A DNA stretch of 64,000 nt from assembly GCF_907164915.1 (NCBI RefSeq), contig NC_061867.1, positions 24,528,308-24,592,307 of the forward strand. The letters are read 5' to 3'. How positions within the stretch are numbered: position 1 is the first letter of the stretch; each line of letters starts with the position of its first letter. This document shows positions 11,301 through 23,861 of this stretch, piece after piece. Both the position numbers and the translations under genes were made by a program. The DNA is from Impatiens glandulifera (lineage: Eukaryota > Streptophyta > Magnoliopsida > Ericales > Balsaminaceae). A model generated the notes under the pieces. It was not told the origin of the DNA and ran no database searches. It was given only the letters and a program-made list of their open reading frames with translations.

Positions 11301-12060
11301 AAAATGTTAGTTCAAATTTGCATGATTATTAATTAAGATTTTTTTAATATTGATCTTTTAAATGGTAAGTGATTGTAAATTTTTATAATCTATAAGAGAA
11401 AAAATAGAATGATCAATTATTGTTATAAATATTAAGAATAAGGTAAATCACTCAATAATGGTTCATAAATAAAGTTAATTTTTAAATTCCACATAAAATG
11501 TTATAATTAACTCTCTAAATAATAATAATAATAATACTTAATTAGTAAGGTCTTATTTAATGCTTCATTTTCCTAACATTTTATCTCTTGTAAAAGTATA
11601 GATTAAAATAATTGCATAATCTTCTTATATATTTTTAAAACTTTTAAATATATATATATATATATATATAAAAAGAAAAAGTATTAAAAAAAATTATTTA
11701 ATAATTTGATGATCTTATTCAATATATTTTTAAAAACATTTGGTACTATTCTAACATTTTTCTAAATTTTAAATTTTTTAAATTGAACATTTCAAAATTT
11801 TTAATATATATATATAAGAAGATTATAGAAATATTTTAATTATTATCCTATTAATTTGATACTCTTTTTATTTTATTTTACTTTTAATACCTTTCAAAAA
11901 TTAAAATATTTTTATATATATAAATAAATACATTAAATATTTTTATAATATATATATATAATAAAACAAAATTTTAAATATTTACTATACACTCATCTTA
12001 TCTCTCCTATATATTTTCTCTTTCATAAATTATTAATTTCTCTTTTCTATAATTATATTT
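11300..12060. other. AT-rich spacer
   Basis: Very AT-rich DNA with (TA)n runs at 11647-11669 and 11942-11960. I see no ORF or recognisable element. Confidence 0.5.
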
Positions 12061-12340
12061 GAGTTTACATTGTATATATTAAATGGATTCTAACAATAAA
12101 AAAAAAAAAATTACAACTTCCTTAAAGATGATATTCCATAAAACACTTGGAATTTTTATAATTCCAAGTGTATAGACAAATGTCTTTGAAAGTACTATTT
12201 CTAACTTTGCAATCTTCTGATATTACTCGATCATTTTTATTGTTTATTCAACTTAATATATTATATAAACTTATGAAAAAGGAGAAGAGCTAACAAAAAC
12301 GTAAAATAGAAGAAATAAAAAAAGAGAAGAATTTATTCAT
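12061..12340 (-). pseudogene. Defensin-like pseudogene D2
   Basis: Second copy of the two-exon gene. Exon 1 begins at the ATG at 12338-12340, but an insertion of about 16 bases in the signal peptide throws it out of frame to an early stop. Exon 2 keeps DCKVRNSTFKDICLY, i.e. Cys1, ten residues, Cys2. Cys3 reads Tyr, and the C-terminal Cys6-Cys8 part is lost to substitutions and a poly-T expansion near 12100. Upstream DNA matches unit 1. Confidence 0.6.
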
Positions 12341-13265
12341 GCTAGCCAGATTATAATATATTAACTTAATTTGAGTATAAAGATATTATAAACTTAAATA
12401 TATTATAGATAGGATAGATGAATGTTGTGCTGAGAACCCGCGAGAATATGATTCTACCGCAAGAATTTGATAAAAACTCATATAAATACTGTGAGAATTT
12501 GACAAAATATATATATATATATACTAAAGACAAATGCTATCAAACTCGTGAGTCAACTCATGTACTTGTTTAAGTTTGTGATTCTACTTAGAGAAAATTA
12601 GTCACGAGTGGTACGTAGTAACTCATTATAGTGTAAAATCGATAATAACTCGCGAGTTGAATCGATTAACTCGCTAAAATCGTCGAAATCGAAAAAGTCT
12701 ACTGTGTTCTTTATTGTTGTCTTTTTTAAGTACTCTTATTTATTCCATTCCTGAAAACATGTATGGAAGTGGTTGAAATATCATAGAAAAATAAAAATAT
12801 GGAGATCCATTTATAAAAAAAAAAGAAAAAAAACGGTGATTCAAATAAAAAGAAGACTAAAATAGAGAATTAGATATAAAGAAGAAGAAATATTGAGATT
12901 TAGAGAGAAAGAAGATTTAGAGAGAAAGAATAGTAGAAAATACCGTCTGTGAGGTCGGTCAGTAGAAGGAGAATCTATTGAATCTACTTTCAGAAAAAAA
13001 CTAGACGACTATAAAGAAGGAATCGATCCCAGACCAGGAACTCTCTTCGAGTTTCACTCCTGAATGTTCCTAATATTCTTTGTGCTCTTAGTTCAGCTAG
13101 CAACTATGCTGAGCACAAGCACTTTATGGTTGAATTGACTTTGGAGCAGTTGAAAACCGTAGTAAGATAACCCCATTGAAACTATCAAAAAAAAATACCT
13201 TCGCTCTAAAACTATAAAACGAAAGTAAGAAATGAAGGAGGGAGGAAGATACGGATTTTCTTAAC

Positions 13266-13267
<2 letters not shown>
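12341..13267. other. Unit 2 upstream DNA with an inserted block of unknown origin
   Basis: 12400-12780 matches unit 1. From about 12785 to 13260 there is DNA absent from units 1 and 3: purine-rich GAGAGAAAGAAG repeats, then a less AT-rich patch. On the plus strand, a frame ending at a TAA near 13170 reads LNVPNILCALSSASNYAEHK onward without a start. It could be a gene fragment picked up with an insertion; I do not recognise it. Confidence 0.35.

Positions 13268-13328
<61 letters not shown>
13268..13328. repeat. (TA)n microsatellite
   Basis: An almost uninterrupted run of about 30 TA dinucleotides. Similar shorter runs occur at 11647 and 25449. Confidence 0.95.
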
Positions 13329-13331
<3 letters not shown>

Positions 13332-13697
13332 GTGGTAATATTATAATATGAATTAGAGAGAATAAATTAGTTAGATTTTATTTTTTATTTTTTATTAATA
13401 TAAATATATAATATTATATATTTTTTATTTTTATAATTAATTTTGTTATTTAATATATATATATATATATAATAATGATATACTAATAATTTTATAATTA
13501 AATACATTTTTAATGTAAACTTTTAAGATTTTACGATTCGATTTTGATTAAAAGTTTATAAATTTATAACGATTTTACGTAAATTCGTGATTTTAAAATT
13601 AGGAAAAGATAATTCAGGTGTAAAGACACCAAGAATCAAATATTATATTATTGGGTTCAATGTTTGATTACCTATAAAAAAAAAGGAGCACCAATGC

Positions 13698-16520
13698 TAG
13701 GGGTGAACAAACGGGTAAACTCAACCCGTATTACCCAACCCATATTCAACCCAAATTAAATTTACCCAATCCATAATTCAACCCATATTATTTACTAATA
13801 TGGGTTTGGTATGGGTTGGGTTGAGTATGGGTTGGGTATCCCAAATTATTTTATTTTTTTATTTAATATATATTTGACTCATTTAACATATTTTTATTCG
13901 TTTAACACGTTTTTCATACGTTTAACACGTTTTTGGCACGTTTAACACATTTTTGACACGTTGAACACGATTTTTATGTTTTTAACATGTTTAACACGTT
14001 TGTAACACGTTTGACACGTTTGACACGTTTTTGACACTTTTGACACATTTTTGACACGTTTTTCACGTTTTCGACACGTTTAACACTTTTTGACACATTT
14101 TGGCACGTTTAACACGTTTTGACACGTTTAACATGTTTTTTACATTTTTGACACGTTTCACACGTTTTTCACGTTTTTGGCACGTTTTGACACGTTTAAC
14201 ACGTTTCCATGTTTTTGACACGTTTTGACACGTTTAACACATTTTCACGTTTTTGACACGTTTAATACGTTTTTCACATTATTGACATGTTTCACACGTT
14301 TTTCACATTTTGGAACGTTTAACACGTTTTGACACGTTTAACACGTTTTGACACGTTTAATACGTTTTCCACGTTTTGAGACGTTTAACATGTTTTTGAC
14401 ACATTTTTTACGTTTTCAACACATTTAATATGTTTTCGACACGTTTAATACGTTTTTCACACATTCAACACGTTTAACACATTTGACACGTTGGACACTA
14501 TTTTCATGTTTTGACATGTTTAACACGTTTTTAACACGTTTGACATATTTTTCACGATTACGACACATTTAACACATTTTGACACATTTTCACGTTTTTG
14601 GCACATTTAACACGTTTTGACATGTTTAACATTTTTTTCACGTTTTTCACATTATTAACACGTTTAACACGTTTATAACATGTTTAACACGTTTATAACA
14701 TGTTTAACACGTTTGTATCATGTTTAACACGTTTGTAACATGTTTAACATGTTTTTCACACGTTTTTCACGTTTTTGGCACATTTAACACGTTTTGACAC
14801 ATATTCCACGTTTTTGGCACGTTTAACACGTTTTCCACGTTTTTGGCATATTTTGATACGTTTAACACGTTTTTGACACGTTTAACATGTTATTCACATT
14901 TTTGACACGTTTAATACGTTTTCACACGTTTGATGTCAAATGTGTGAAAAACATATTAAACATGTCAAAAATGCCAAAAACGTGTTAAAACTTATCAAAA
15001 CGTGTTAACGTGCACAAAAATATGTTAAACATGTCAAAAATATGTTAAATGTGTAAAACGTGTTAAAATGTCAAAAACGTGTTAAACGTGCCAAAAACGT
15101 GAAAAACGTGTTAAACGTGTTAAACATGTTATAAACGTATTAAAATGTTACAAACATGTTAAACGTGTTAAGAATGTGAAAAACGTGAAACACATGTTAA
15201 ACATGTCAAAACGTATTAAACGTACCAAAATGTGAAAAACGTGTTAATGTGTGAAAAACGTGTCAGATATATCAAAAATGTGTTAAACATGCCAAAAACG
15301 TGAAAAACATATTAAACGTGTGAAACACGTGTTAAACGTGTGAAAAACGTGTTAAACATATCAAAAACATGTTAAAATGTTAAAAACGTGTTAAATGTGC
15401 CAAAAACGTGTTAAATGTGCCAAAAACGTGAAAACCATGTTAGACTAATCATAAACGTGTTAACGTGTTAGTTATGTTAAAAACATGTTAAACGTGCCAA
15501 AAACGTAAAAAAAAACGTGTTTATTTGTCAAAAACGCGTTAAACGTATTAAACATGTCAAAAATGTGTTAAACGTGACAAAAACGTGTTATTAGTATGAA
15601 AACGTGTTAAACATGTCAAAAATTTGTTAAACATGCCAAAAACGTAAAAACGTGTTAAACATGTGAATAACATGTTTTAAGTGTGAAAACGTGTTAAAAA
15701 TATTAAAAACGTATTAAACGTGTGAAAACGTGTTAAATATATCAAAAACGTGTTAAAATGTCAAAATATGTTAAACGTGCCAAAAAATGTGAAAGTCGTG
15801 TTAAACTTATCAAAAACGTGTTAAATATGTTTAATACGTGTTAAACGTGCCAAAACGTGAAAATTGTGTTAAACTTATCAAAAACGTGTTAACGTGTTAA
15901 ATATGTTAAAAACGTGTTAAACGTGCCAAAAACGTAAAAAACGTGTTAAACTTGTAAAAAATGCGTTAAACGTATTAAACATGTCAAAAACGTGTTCAAT
16001 GTGACAAAAATGTGAAAAACGTGTTATTAGTGTGAAAATGTGTTAAACATGTCAAAAACGTGTTAAACGTGTCAAAAACGTGAAAACGTGTCAAAAACGT
16101 GAAAACATGTCAAAAATGTGAAAATGTGTTAAACGTGAAAAACGTGTTAAACGTGTGAAAAACGTGTTAAACGTGTGAAAAACGTGTTAAACGTATGAAA
16201 AACGTGTTAAACGTGTGAAAAACATGTTATAAGTGAAAAAATATTAAAAACGTGTTAGATGTATGGAAAACGTGTTAAACGTGTGAAAAATATGTTAAAC
16301 ATGTCAAAAACGTGTTCGACTTAAAATTTGAAAATGATTAGTTTATATTGGATTAATAATAGAGAATTAAACTAAATTTATATAATTTGGGTAATTTGGG
16401 TAACCCTAACCCAACCCAAATTAAACTCAACCCATACTCAACCCAACCCAACCCAACCCATATTAACCAACCCAAATTAATATTTTGGGTTTGGGTAAAC
16501 CCATATTATGCTCACCCCTA
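13698..16520. mobile_element. hAT-type foldback element built from an inverted minisatellite
   Basis: Ends are TAGGGGTGAAC on the left and GCTCACCCCTA on the right, inverted repeats of hAT type. Flanking 8-mers accaatgc (13690-13697) and atcaatgt (16521-16528) match at 6 of 8 positions, and other units carry this DNA uninterrupted (near 10952 and 23545), so the insertion is well supported. Inside the ends are ACCCAACCC/GGGTTGGGT-rich segments. The rest is a degenerate short repeat of GTTTAACACGTTTTTGACAC type across 13880-14933, switching to its complement (AAACGTGTTAAACGTG) across 14936-16320. The arms meet at a small palindrome centred on 14934/14935. No transposase ORF is present, so it must be non-autonomous. 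Confidence 0.8.
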
Positions 16521-17350
16521 ATCAATGTTATATCTCATACACCGATTTAGTTAAACGGTTTCTACTACAATAATTTTAACTTTATTGAACATATTTTTAC
16601 ACTTAACATCTTGCTATGTTGCCCCTACCATACTAATCATAGTGTTAAGTTTGATTTTTTATGTAGGTGATCATCCATTTATTAAAGATACATGCTAATT
16701 TCGTAATATTTTGATAAAAATATTTCATATATCATGGCTCTTGTGAGCATTTGTGATAATAGATATATATAGGGACGGCGGCCCTGGGGTAAGACAATTG
16801 CACAGGGCTCCCCAACTTTATAGAGCCCCAAATCTTTTTATAAAATAGTTATATTATATTATTTTTTCTTTTTTTTCTCATAATAAATAAATATTATACA
16901 CTATATATTTAACATTTTTATCTTTTTTTTTTATTTTTCTACGTTTGCTGCTTTTTTCTAACCTAATATCTAATTAATATTAGTAATATTAATCGTAATT
17001 TTTTAACCCTAAGCGGACGCCGCTCTTTTCTAACCTGATATCTAATATTAATCATAATTTTTTAACCGAGCGACCATCATTTTATATTCTATGTTTATAA
17101 ATTTAACCCTAAATTTCAGTCGTCATTTTCTGTTTCATATCTTGAACTTATCTCTTCTATGATTCTATCAATCTTCAAATTCACATAATAATTTTCTAAT
17201 ACTAAATCCCCGGCCGGTCATTTTCTATTTCTTCAAGTTAACAACAATCATTTTTTGAGGGAATGATATTACTTATTCAGTTATTTGTTTAATTTCTCTT
17301 ATTCTTATTATTTATCTTTAATATTTAACCACTTTAAAAATTAAAATATT
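16521..17350. other. Rest of unit 2, plus a possible short inserted element
   Basis: 16521-16770 resumes the unit DNA (caccgatttagttaaacgg and onward). At about 16778 the sequence changes to GGGACGGCGGCCCTGGGG and GAGCCCCAAATC, less AT-rich and unlike the other units. It may be one end of another hAT-like insertion, but I could not find a matching right end before the D3 gene. No ORF. Confidence 0.35.
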
Positions 17351-17360
17351 TACATCTTTA

Positions 17361-17679
17361 AAGAGCATGGGCAAGCGTACGGATTTACATGGTATAAAAC
17401 AAATGCATTCTAACCAAATATTACAACTTCCGTCGTGATGACCTTTCCAATACAATGATTGTTGCAATTCGAAACGGATAGAAAAATACCTTTAAAGTAC
17501 CTCTTTTAACACTACAATCTTTGTATATTACTCGATCGTTTCTGTAAAAACAATAAATAAATTATTTTATTTGTATTATTAATAATATTATTTTTTATTC
17601 ATCTTAATATATTATATTAACTTATGATAAATAAGCTAATAGCTAACACAAACGTAAAATATAAGAACAATTAATTCAT
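17361..17679 (-). pseudogene. Defensin-like pseudogene D3 (most complete Cys pattern)
   Basis: Exon 1 starts at 17679 with a signal-peptide-like stretch interrupted by a stop at codon 3. After an intron ending TTTTTACAG, exon 2 carries DCSVKRGT, SNCNNHC and, in a third frame, GSCNIWLECICFIPC. Allowing two single-base frameshifts, the spacing is Cys1-x10-(Cys2)-x5-Cys3-x3-Cys4-x9-Cys5-x5-Cys6-x1-Cys7-x3-Cys8, where Cys2 is now Phe. The order, including the CxC and CxxxC ends, matches plant defensins, with a slightly short Cys5-Cys6 gap as in some DEFL families. The gene is dead, but it establishes what D1, D2 and D4 were. Confidence 0.72.
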
Positions 17680-18179
17680 GCTAGCTAGATTCTAATATAT
17701 AAACTTGAATCTATATGTTTTTGTGTAGGATGATATTATAAGATATATATATATATATATTATAATCTAAATATTTAATCTATTAAAGGTAGTTAGAATG
17801 TTCCGACGATTTTACCTACGTCATTTATGACAAAAATAATAAACGTTTGAAAAATTAATGAAAATAGAAAAAAAAATAAATAACATAGAAAATAATTAAG
17901 GAAATTTAGCTCCAACTATTTTCATCACTGTTGTAGACAATAAACGAAAGACACAAAATCTATTGGAGCATTCCTAAGGTATTTTCGATATATTTTTTGT
18001 CGAATTTAATTTTCGTCAGAAATGTTTATTATTGACATGTTTTTCAATAGATTTTTTAACGAAATAAGCGACGATATGTCAAAATTTTTGATATATTGAT
18101 GATAGATATTTTAATGGAATTTATGATGAAAGTTTCCTCAAAATAAAAACTTTTGTGTTATTTAAGCATCTTATAAAAG
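17680..18179. other. AT-rich DNA between D3 and a copia LTR
   Basis: Contains the start of unit 3 upstream DNA (to about 17740), then AT-rich sequence of no recognised type. No ORF. Confidence 0.4.
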
Positions 18180-18827
18180 TTGTAGGATGAACTTATGTTA
18201 GGAAAAGGTAATAGATCAGTATGGATACGACAAGAAAAATAAAGTTCCACAAACGATGTTATCTAAATGAACATGTATGAAAACTTATCGAGATAAAGTT
18301 GAGGCGTGCTGGGCACTGTCCTTAGAGAGATTTCGCCTCCTCGAGTAAAATTACTCGTTGCGGTAGGATGTTAGTGACGCTCCCTCTCAGGATTCAACAA
18401 CTCTTCCCGTTAATGTCGCAATCTACTTAACGAGGCTCAGAGGATAATAGTTTTGGATGCTCTCGAAAATGTGGATTGTCTCTTTGAAAAAATATATTTG
18501 TAATCTTTTTCTACCTCTAGTATATATAGATATATAAAAATATACTGACAAAACGTTTTCAATAATTGATCACAATTATTGCAAATCAATCACACAAATT
18601 AAGAGATTAGTAACGGTAATTAAATATCTTAATTGATCACAATTAATTCAAAATCAATGCCACAAATTAAGAGATTAGTAACGGTAATTGAAGATTTGAT
18701 TTTGGCTGTTAATATACGTAAATCTTTAATTTGAACGTTGTAAATTAATTCCATAATTCAGGATGATTAAATTAAAATAATAATTTAGAAATAACTATTA
18801 TTAATATTTATCCAACAATCCCCACAT
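18180..18827 (-). repeat. 3' LTR of a Ty1/copia remnant
   Basis: On the minus strand the LTR would begin TGTTGGATAAATATT at 18827, directly after a purine tract GTGGGGAT (18829-18836), the usual polypurine tract just before a 3' LTR. The far end near 18180 (plus-strand TGTAGG) is set only by the TG...CA rule. The matching 5' LTR was not found. Confidence 0.6.
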
Positions 18828-20215
18828 ATTGCAAAATTATTTAAAAAACATTTTTCTCGAGAGCGCAAAAAATTAATGCATCAGTACTAGTGTCTTTTGG
18901 ACTATGAACTAGTGCTTAGAAAAATAAGCAAAGACTCACAGAAATGTCGGTGAGATTAGAACCTCTATGAACCTCATTTCAGACGTGAATCAGTGAACTT
19001 ATTTGTCACGATAATTTCTCTTCCAAAGTTATCCGTCGCGGTGTGACACATTTTGGCATTGCGTCAATCCTGCATCTCGTGAGAGCTCTAGAAAGACTGT
19101 CTAACTTTCATAGAAGCGGCCCCACCTCTATTCTCACATAGGTAAAATCTATCAAGTGTGTACTGCAGTTAAACACACCACTCACGCATGAGCTATAGAT
19201 TCATTAAGAGTTTAGACTCATCCTCTTCAACTACAGTACTCAGTATCGTACACCATAGGGATGGGTTGCTCATAAATATTTGGGATAGTGTCTCACAAAC
19301 TGACAAATGACTTGTTCTTACCCATATGAACCTACAATACGTGAAATAATTCACGTACTGGGTTGGGTTACTATCATTCTCAGTTTCGTTTGTAGACATT
19401 AATCCCATCCCCCTCGATGTATTTCTCACTAGCCTCGAGCTTAATGGTTTGGTCATAGGATCCGCCAAATTCATCTCTGACCTTACAAAGTTTAGTGATA
19501 TCACTCGATGTTTAATCAGTTGTTTCACTGAACAATGTCGCACCCGCATGTGTCGACTTTTTCAATTATAATTATCATTATTGGCTCTACCAATGGATGC
19601 TTTGCAATCACAGTGTATCGATATAAAAGGCATGGGCTTTTTCCATAAAGGGATATCTACTAAGAGATTTCTAAGCCACTCAGCCTCAATACCTACCAAA
19701 TCGAGAGCAATAAACTCTAACTCCATTGTAAAACGTGCTATACAGGTCTGCTTTGCTGATTTCCAAGAGACAACACCTTTTTCTATAGTAAATATGAATC
19801 CACTTGTAGACTTGATCTCATCTAAATCAGAAATCCAGTTAGCATCACAATAACCCTCATGTACGCTGGAAAATCACAATAGTATATACCAAAATCAATT
19901 CCACGTAAATATCTTAAAATTCTATTCATTGCAATCCAATGATCTTTATTAGGATTCTGAGTGTATCTACTTAATCTATTAACTGCATATGCAATATCTG
20001 GTCTTGAACAATTCATCAGATACATGAGACTCCCAATTATTTTAGCATAATCATATTGATAAACACTATTTTCTGTATTTTTTTTAAGTGTAAATTAGAG
20101 TCATAAGGAGTACAAACAACTTTGGAATCATATATCTCAAACTTTTTTAATAAATTTTCAACAAAATATTCCTGAGATAATTTATATCATTTGTCTAATT
20201 TTGTAAGGTTTATTA
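18828..20215 (-). pseudogene. Ty1/copia pol remnant: reverse transcriptase end and RNase H
   Basis: Reading on the minus strand from about 20215, QEYFVENLLKKFEIYD, then IGSLMYLMNCSRPDIAYAVN (the conserved copia post-RT block), HWIAMNRILRYLRG, and finally KQLIKHRVISLNFVRSEMN with ADPMTKPL (RNase H end). Frameshifts separate the pieces. Only the 3' part of pol remains; integrase, protease and gag are missing, so the element is truncated near 20.2 kb. Its LTR and coding sequence differ from the three larger copia elements to the right. The region from 18838 to 19190 reads as untranslated 3' DNA. Confidence 0.8.
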
Positions 20216-22570
20216 ATTAACATTATTAAGACTTTAAACCTTAATGAAATTAGTTATAACCACTAATATATTTATTATTATAAAATATATATAGTGATTG
20301 ATTCAATAATTATATATTATTATAAAATTTAAATATTAAACTATTATATCAATAAAAAAAATTTATTTCATATATATTTAATTTATAAATAATACTTAAA
20401 ATAATATTAAATCTTATTAATATTTAATCACTAATTAAATAATAAATTAAATAATAGACTAATTCATCTCAAATTAATTCATAAAATTAAATTTTAATTA
20501 ATAACAAAAGTCTAATTTATAACTTTATATTTATATAGATAATAAACGTCATAAAAACTAGGTAATTTGTACAGTTTATCAGAATTACATCAATATTTTT
20601 AATTTTTTTTATTTAAGATTAATTTTATATTAAATAATTTAATCATATTTACAAATAATATATCTAAATTTCAAATAATATAATATACATATATAATATT
20701 CATATATTTTAATTGAAGATAAAATCTCCATCATTTTAGTCAAAATTTATATCTAAATTACTTTTATAAAATTATATATATATATTAAGATAAACTCTAT
20801 ATCATTTTTGTGTAAACTTTTATAATTTGATATATATATTATGATAAATTCTTTATAAAATAAATTCTAAAAATATGGAAGACTAGTCATTTTTATCTCA
20901 TTTACATTTCTAAAATACTTTAATGAAGATTTGATCATTTCAATGACTATTTTTTTATTGATTAATGGAGATAAATTGTCATCAATTATTTATTTAGCAT
21001 TTTTGTCATATTTGTTTTTGAATTTATTTTAAACTCAAATGTATTTGAAATTGTAATTTGTTTAATTATTAATATTATTTTTTGTATTTTAATTTATAAA
21101 TTATAAAATACAATAAAAATATTTTTGGTTTTTAATTAATGAAAATTAAAAAAAATAAAAACTAATTAAGAAAGTGTGTGAAAGTATTTTTTATTTTATT
21201 TCTAATTTATGTTTAGATAAATATTTAGGATTATTAATAATCTGGTAATCATAAATAATAATAAAAGTTACTGAAAAATATAAAATTTTTAGTACGAGAA
21301 TATAAATATTTTTTATAAAAAATTATTGTATATAAAATTTATAATTATATATCAGTTTAATTAATATTAATGTTTATTTTTTATAATATTTGTACTTTAT
21401 AAAATAAAATAAAATTTGTAATTTTTAAATATGAATAAAAAAATTTAAGAATTTAATTAAAAAATGAAATGCATATAATATCTTTAAATTACATAATATG
21501 TAAATTTATAAATATAATTGAGAATTATTGTATTTAATATTATGTAATTTTTAATTATATAAAATAATAAAAATATTAAGGAATTAAGGGTTATTTATTC
21601 CATTTCATCCATATCTCCATTTTCTTCTCCACGTTTTCTCCTTCCACTTTTTGTGGAGCTTCAACCTAGTTGATCGAGCACTATCTAAATTCTCTATTAT
21701 CTTTTTTTTGCGCATTATCAACATTCCCTATTATCTTTCTAGCGCTTCACCTTAATTGGTACATTTGAAGAAGATTTTTGCATAGCTTCACCTGGCTCCT
21801 TGTACATTTGAAGAAGATTTCTGCATTTTAAGTATAGTACTTTTGTTTCATGGCCAGGTCCTCCATCATGTAGATAATGATTATTTGTAAGTTTGTAAAG
21901 ATGCATTTATTAAGTTGTGTTATGGTGTATTAACAGAAGCATAAAAGAAATTTGGTCATTGAATATAATTAGCTTTATTTATGAATATTAGGTTATCAAA
22001 ATGTGGTTGATATAAATTTGAAAAAACTAATGAATGTTGTATATTAATTTCCTCATTTTTCTCCATGATTTTTTTTAAGTGATAGTGATTTCTTTTGGAA
22101 CAAGGACGTCAAATTTAAGACAAGGACAAATAAATGGAACAATAAAATTTCTTTGAGGGAAATATGTAGCGCATGGAACAATAAAATTTCTTTGAGGGAA
22201 ATATGCAGCGCCGCATTAGCATGTTAGTATGAATTCTCTCTTCCAATTAATTTATCATATGTAATTTATATCAATTTATTTAATATAGGAAATATTTTAC
22301 TTAGTTCTTGCTTGTTAAAAGAGAGTAAAAAAGTGTAATTTGTTACTAATTGATAAATTTGTATTTGAATCTTTTATAGGTCCGGGAGAAGGAAGAAAGG
22401 GAAGAGAAGTTGTTTCAAATTTTGGAATTTGATCATTTTTATTGATATAATGTTTATTTTGTAGGACTTTAAATACTATATAATTATATTTTGATGTAAT
22501 TATATTTGGATATAATTATATTTTTTTAGATAATATTATAATATAAAAATGGAGTGTTAATTATATAATA
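20216..22570. other. AT-rich DNA with a possible decayed CACTA interior
   Basis: 20216-21590 is extremely AT-rich with no gene. At 21600-21850 there is CT-rich leader-like DNA with a repeated CATTTGAAGAAGATTT. Around 22100-22205 a segment containing AATAAAATTTCTTTGAGGG is duplicated in tandem. At 22380-22445 a short purine-rich exon-like patch occurs. These resemble the scattered remains of a non-autonomous CACTA element ending at 23168. No ORF of note. Confidence 0.35.
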
Positions 22571-23168
22571 TTATTTTGAATGATTTTTATTATTGCCAAT
22601 TGACTATTAACTACACTTATAATTATCCGCTATTTTTAAACCGTAATTAGAGACAATTATTTGTGGTAAAAATATTGTTTTTATATATAACCAACTAACT
22701 ATTAATTATTAATTATGGTTTTAAACAGAAGTTAAAGACTATTACTTACGGTAAAAATATCGCATTTATATATAGCCAACTAACTATTAACTACAATTTT
22801 TGTACCGCCTTTATAGCCACTATTAACTGCGGTTTTTAAACCGCAGTTAAAAACTATTACTTGCGGTAAAAATCCCGCTTTTATGAGTAAACAATTTACT
22901 ACAGTTTTAGGAAACCGCAGTTAGAGACTATTAACTGCGGTCTTATAAACTGCAGTTAGAGACTATTAACTGCGGTTTTATAAACCGTAGTTAAAGACTA
23001 GTATCTGCGGTAAATTTACCGCCCTTAATTGTCAAAATCTCTTTAACGGCGGAACTATTAACGGCGGTTGACTACGGTAATTTTACCGCCGTAATTGTCT
23101 TTTAACAACGGTAAATTATGCAATAACGACCGTAAAAACCGCCCTTAAATGTTACTTTTTTACTAGTG
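22571..23168. mobile_element. Right end of a second CACTA element (CACTA-2)
   Basis: Subterminal array of ACTGCGGTTTT...AAACCGCAGTTA palindromes with GAGACTATTA spacers, ending at CTAGTG (23168). Read inward on the minus strand it is CACTAGTAAAAAAG, a canonical terminus. Directly outside, TGTCTTTTTGGAGTACTC is unit DNA seen uninterrupted at 10460, so the insertion boundary is exact. The palindrome core differs from copies A and B, so this is another family. The left end was not found. Confidence 0.75.
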
Positions 23169-23830
23169 TGTCTTTTTGGAGTACTCTTATTTATCCATTC
23201 CTAGAATAACGGCGGTTGAATTATTAAGATTTTATTTTTTATTTTTTATAAATATAAATAAATAATATTATTATATAATTTTTATTTTTATAATTAATTT
23301 AATATTTATGTATATAATGATAATATATATATAATGATATAATAATAATTTTATAATTAAATATATTTTTAAAATAACTCTTACGATTTTACAATTCGAT
23401 TTTAATTTACAAGTTTACAAACTTCTAAAGATTTTACGTAAACTTCCGATTTTAAAATTAGGAAAATATAATTCAGGTGTAAATACACCAAAAATCAAAG
23501 ATTATATTATTGGGTTCAATGCTTGATTGCGTATAGAAAAGAGCATCAACGTCATGTCTCATACACCGGTTTAGTTAAACGGTTTCTACTACCATAATTT
23601 TAACCTTTTAGAACATATTTTTACACATAACATTTTATTCAATTTTAACCTCTTGCTAAGGTTTTTACTACACTACTAATCATAGTGTTAAGTTTGATTT
23701 TTATGCAGGCGACTAACCATTTATCAAAGATACATGCTAATTTGTAATTTTTGATAAAAGATTTCATATATAAGGACTCTTGTGAACATTTGTGACAAAA
23801 AAAAATATATCATTAAATATATATATAATG
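23169..23830. repeat. Tandem segmental unit 3, promoter-side DNA
   Basis: Resumes the unit at CTTTTTGGAGTACTC and continues through GGTGTAAATACACCAA (23475) and ACACCGGTTTAGTTAAACGG (23563) to about 23800, co-linear with 10460-11200. It is the continuation of the D3 unit after the copia and CACTA-2 insertions. Confidence 0.7.
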
Positions 23831-23861
23831 GAAAAGCATAAAAGATTATATAAAGGAAAAA

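Noticed and set aside
13880..16320. Telomere or centromere satellite
   Set aside because: The unit is not TTTAGGG and is far more variable than a satellite; hAT ends, a near target duplication and an inverted arrangement explain it better.
19581..19853. 90-codon plus-strand ORF
   Set aside because: Lies antisense to the copia RT/RNase H remnant, whose conserved motifs are on the minus strand.
20216..21590. Possible matrix attachment region or origin
   Set aside because: The only support is extreme AT content, which is typical of spacers throughout this window.
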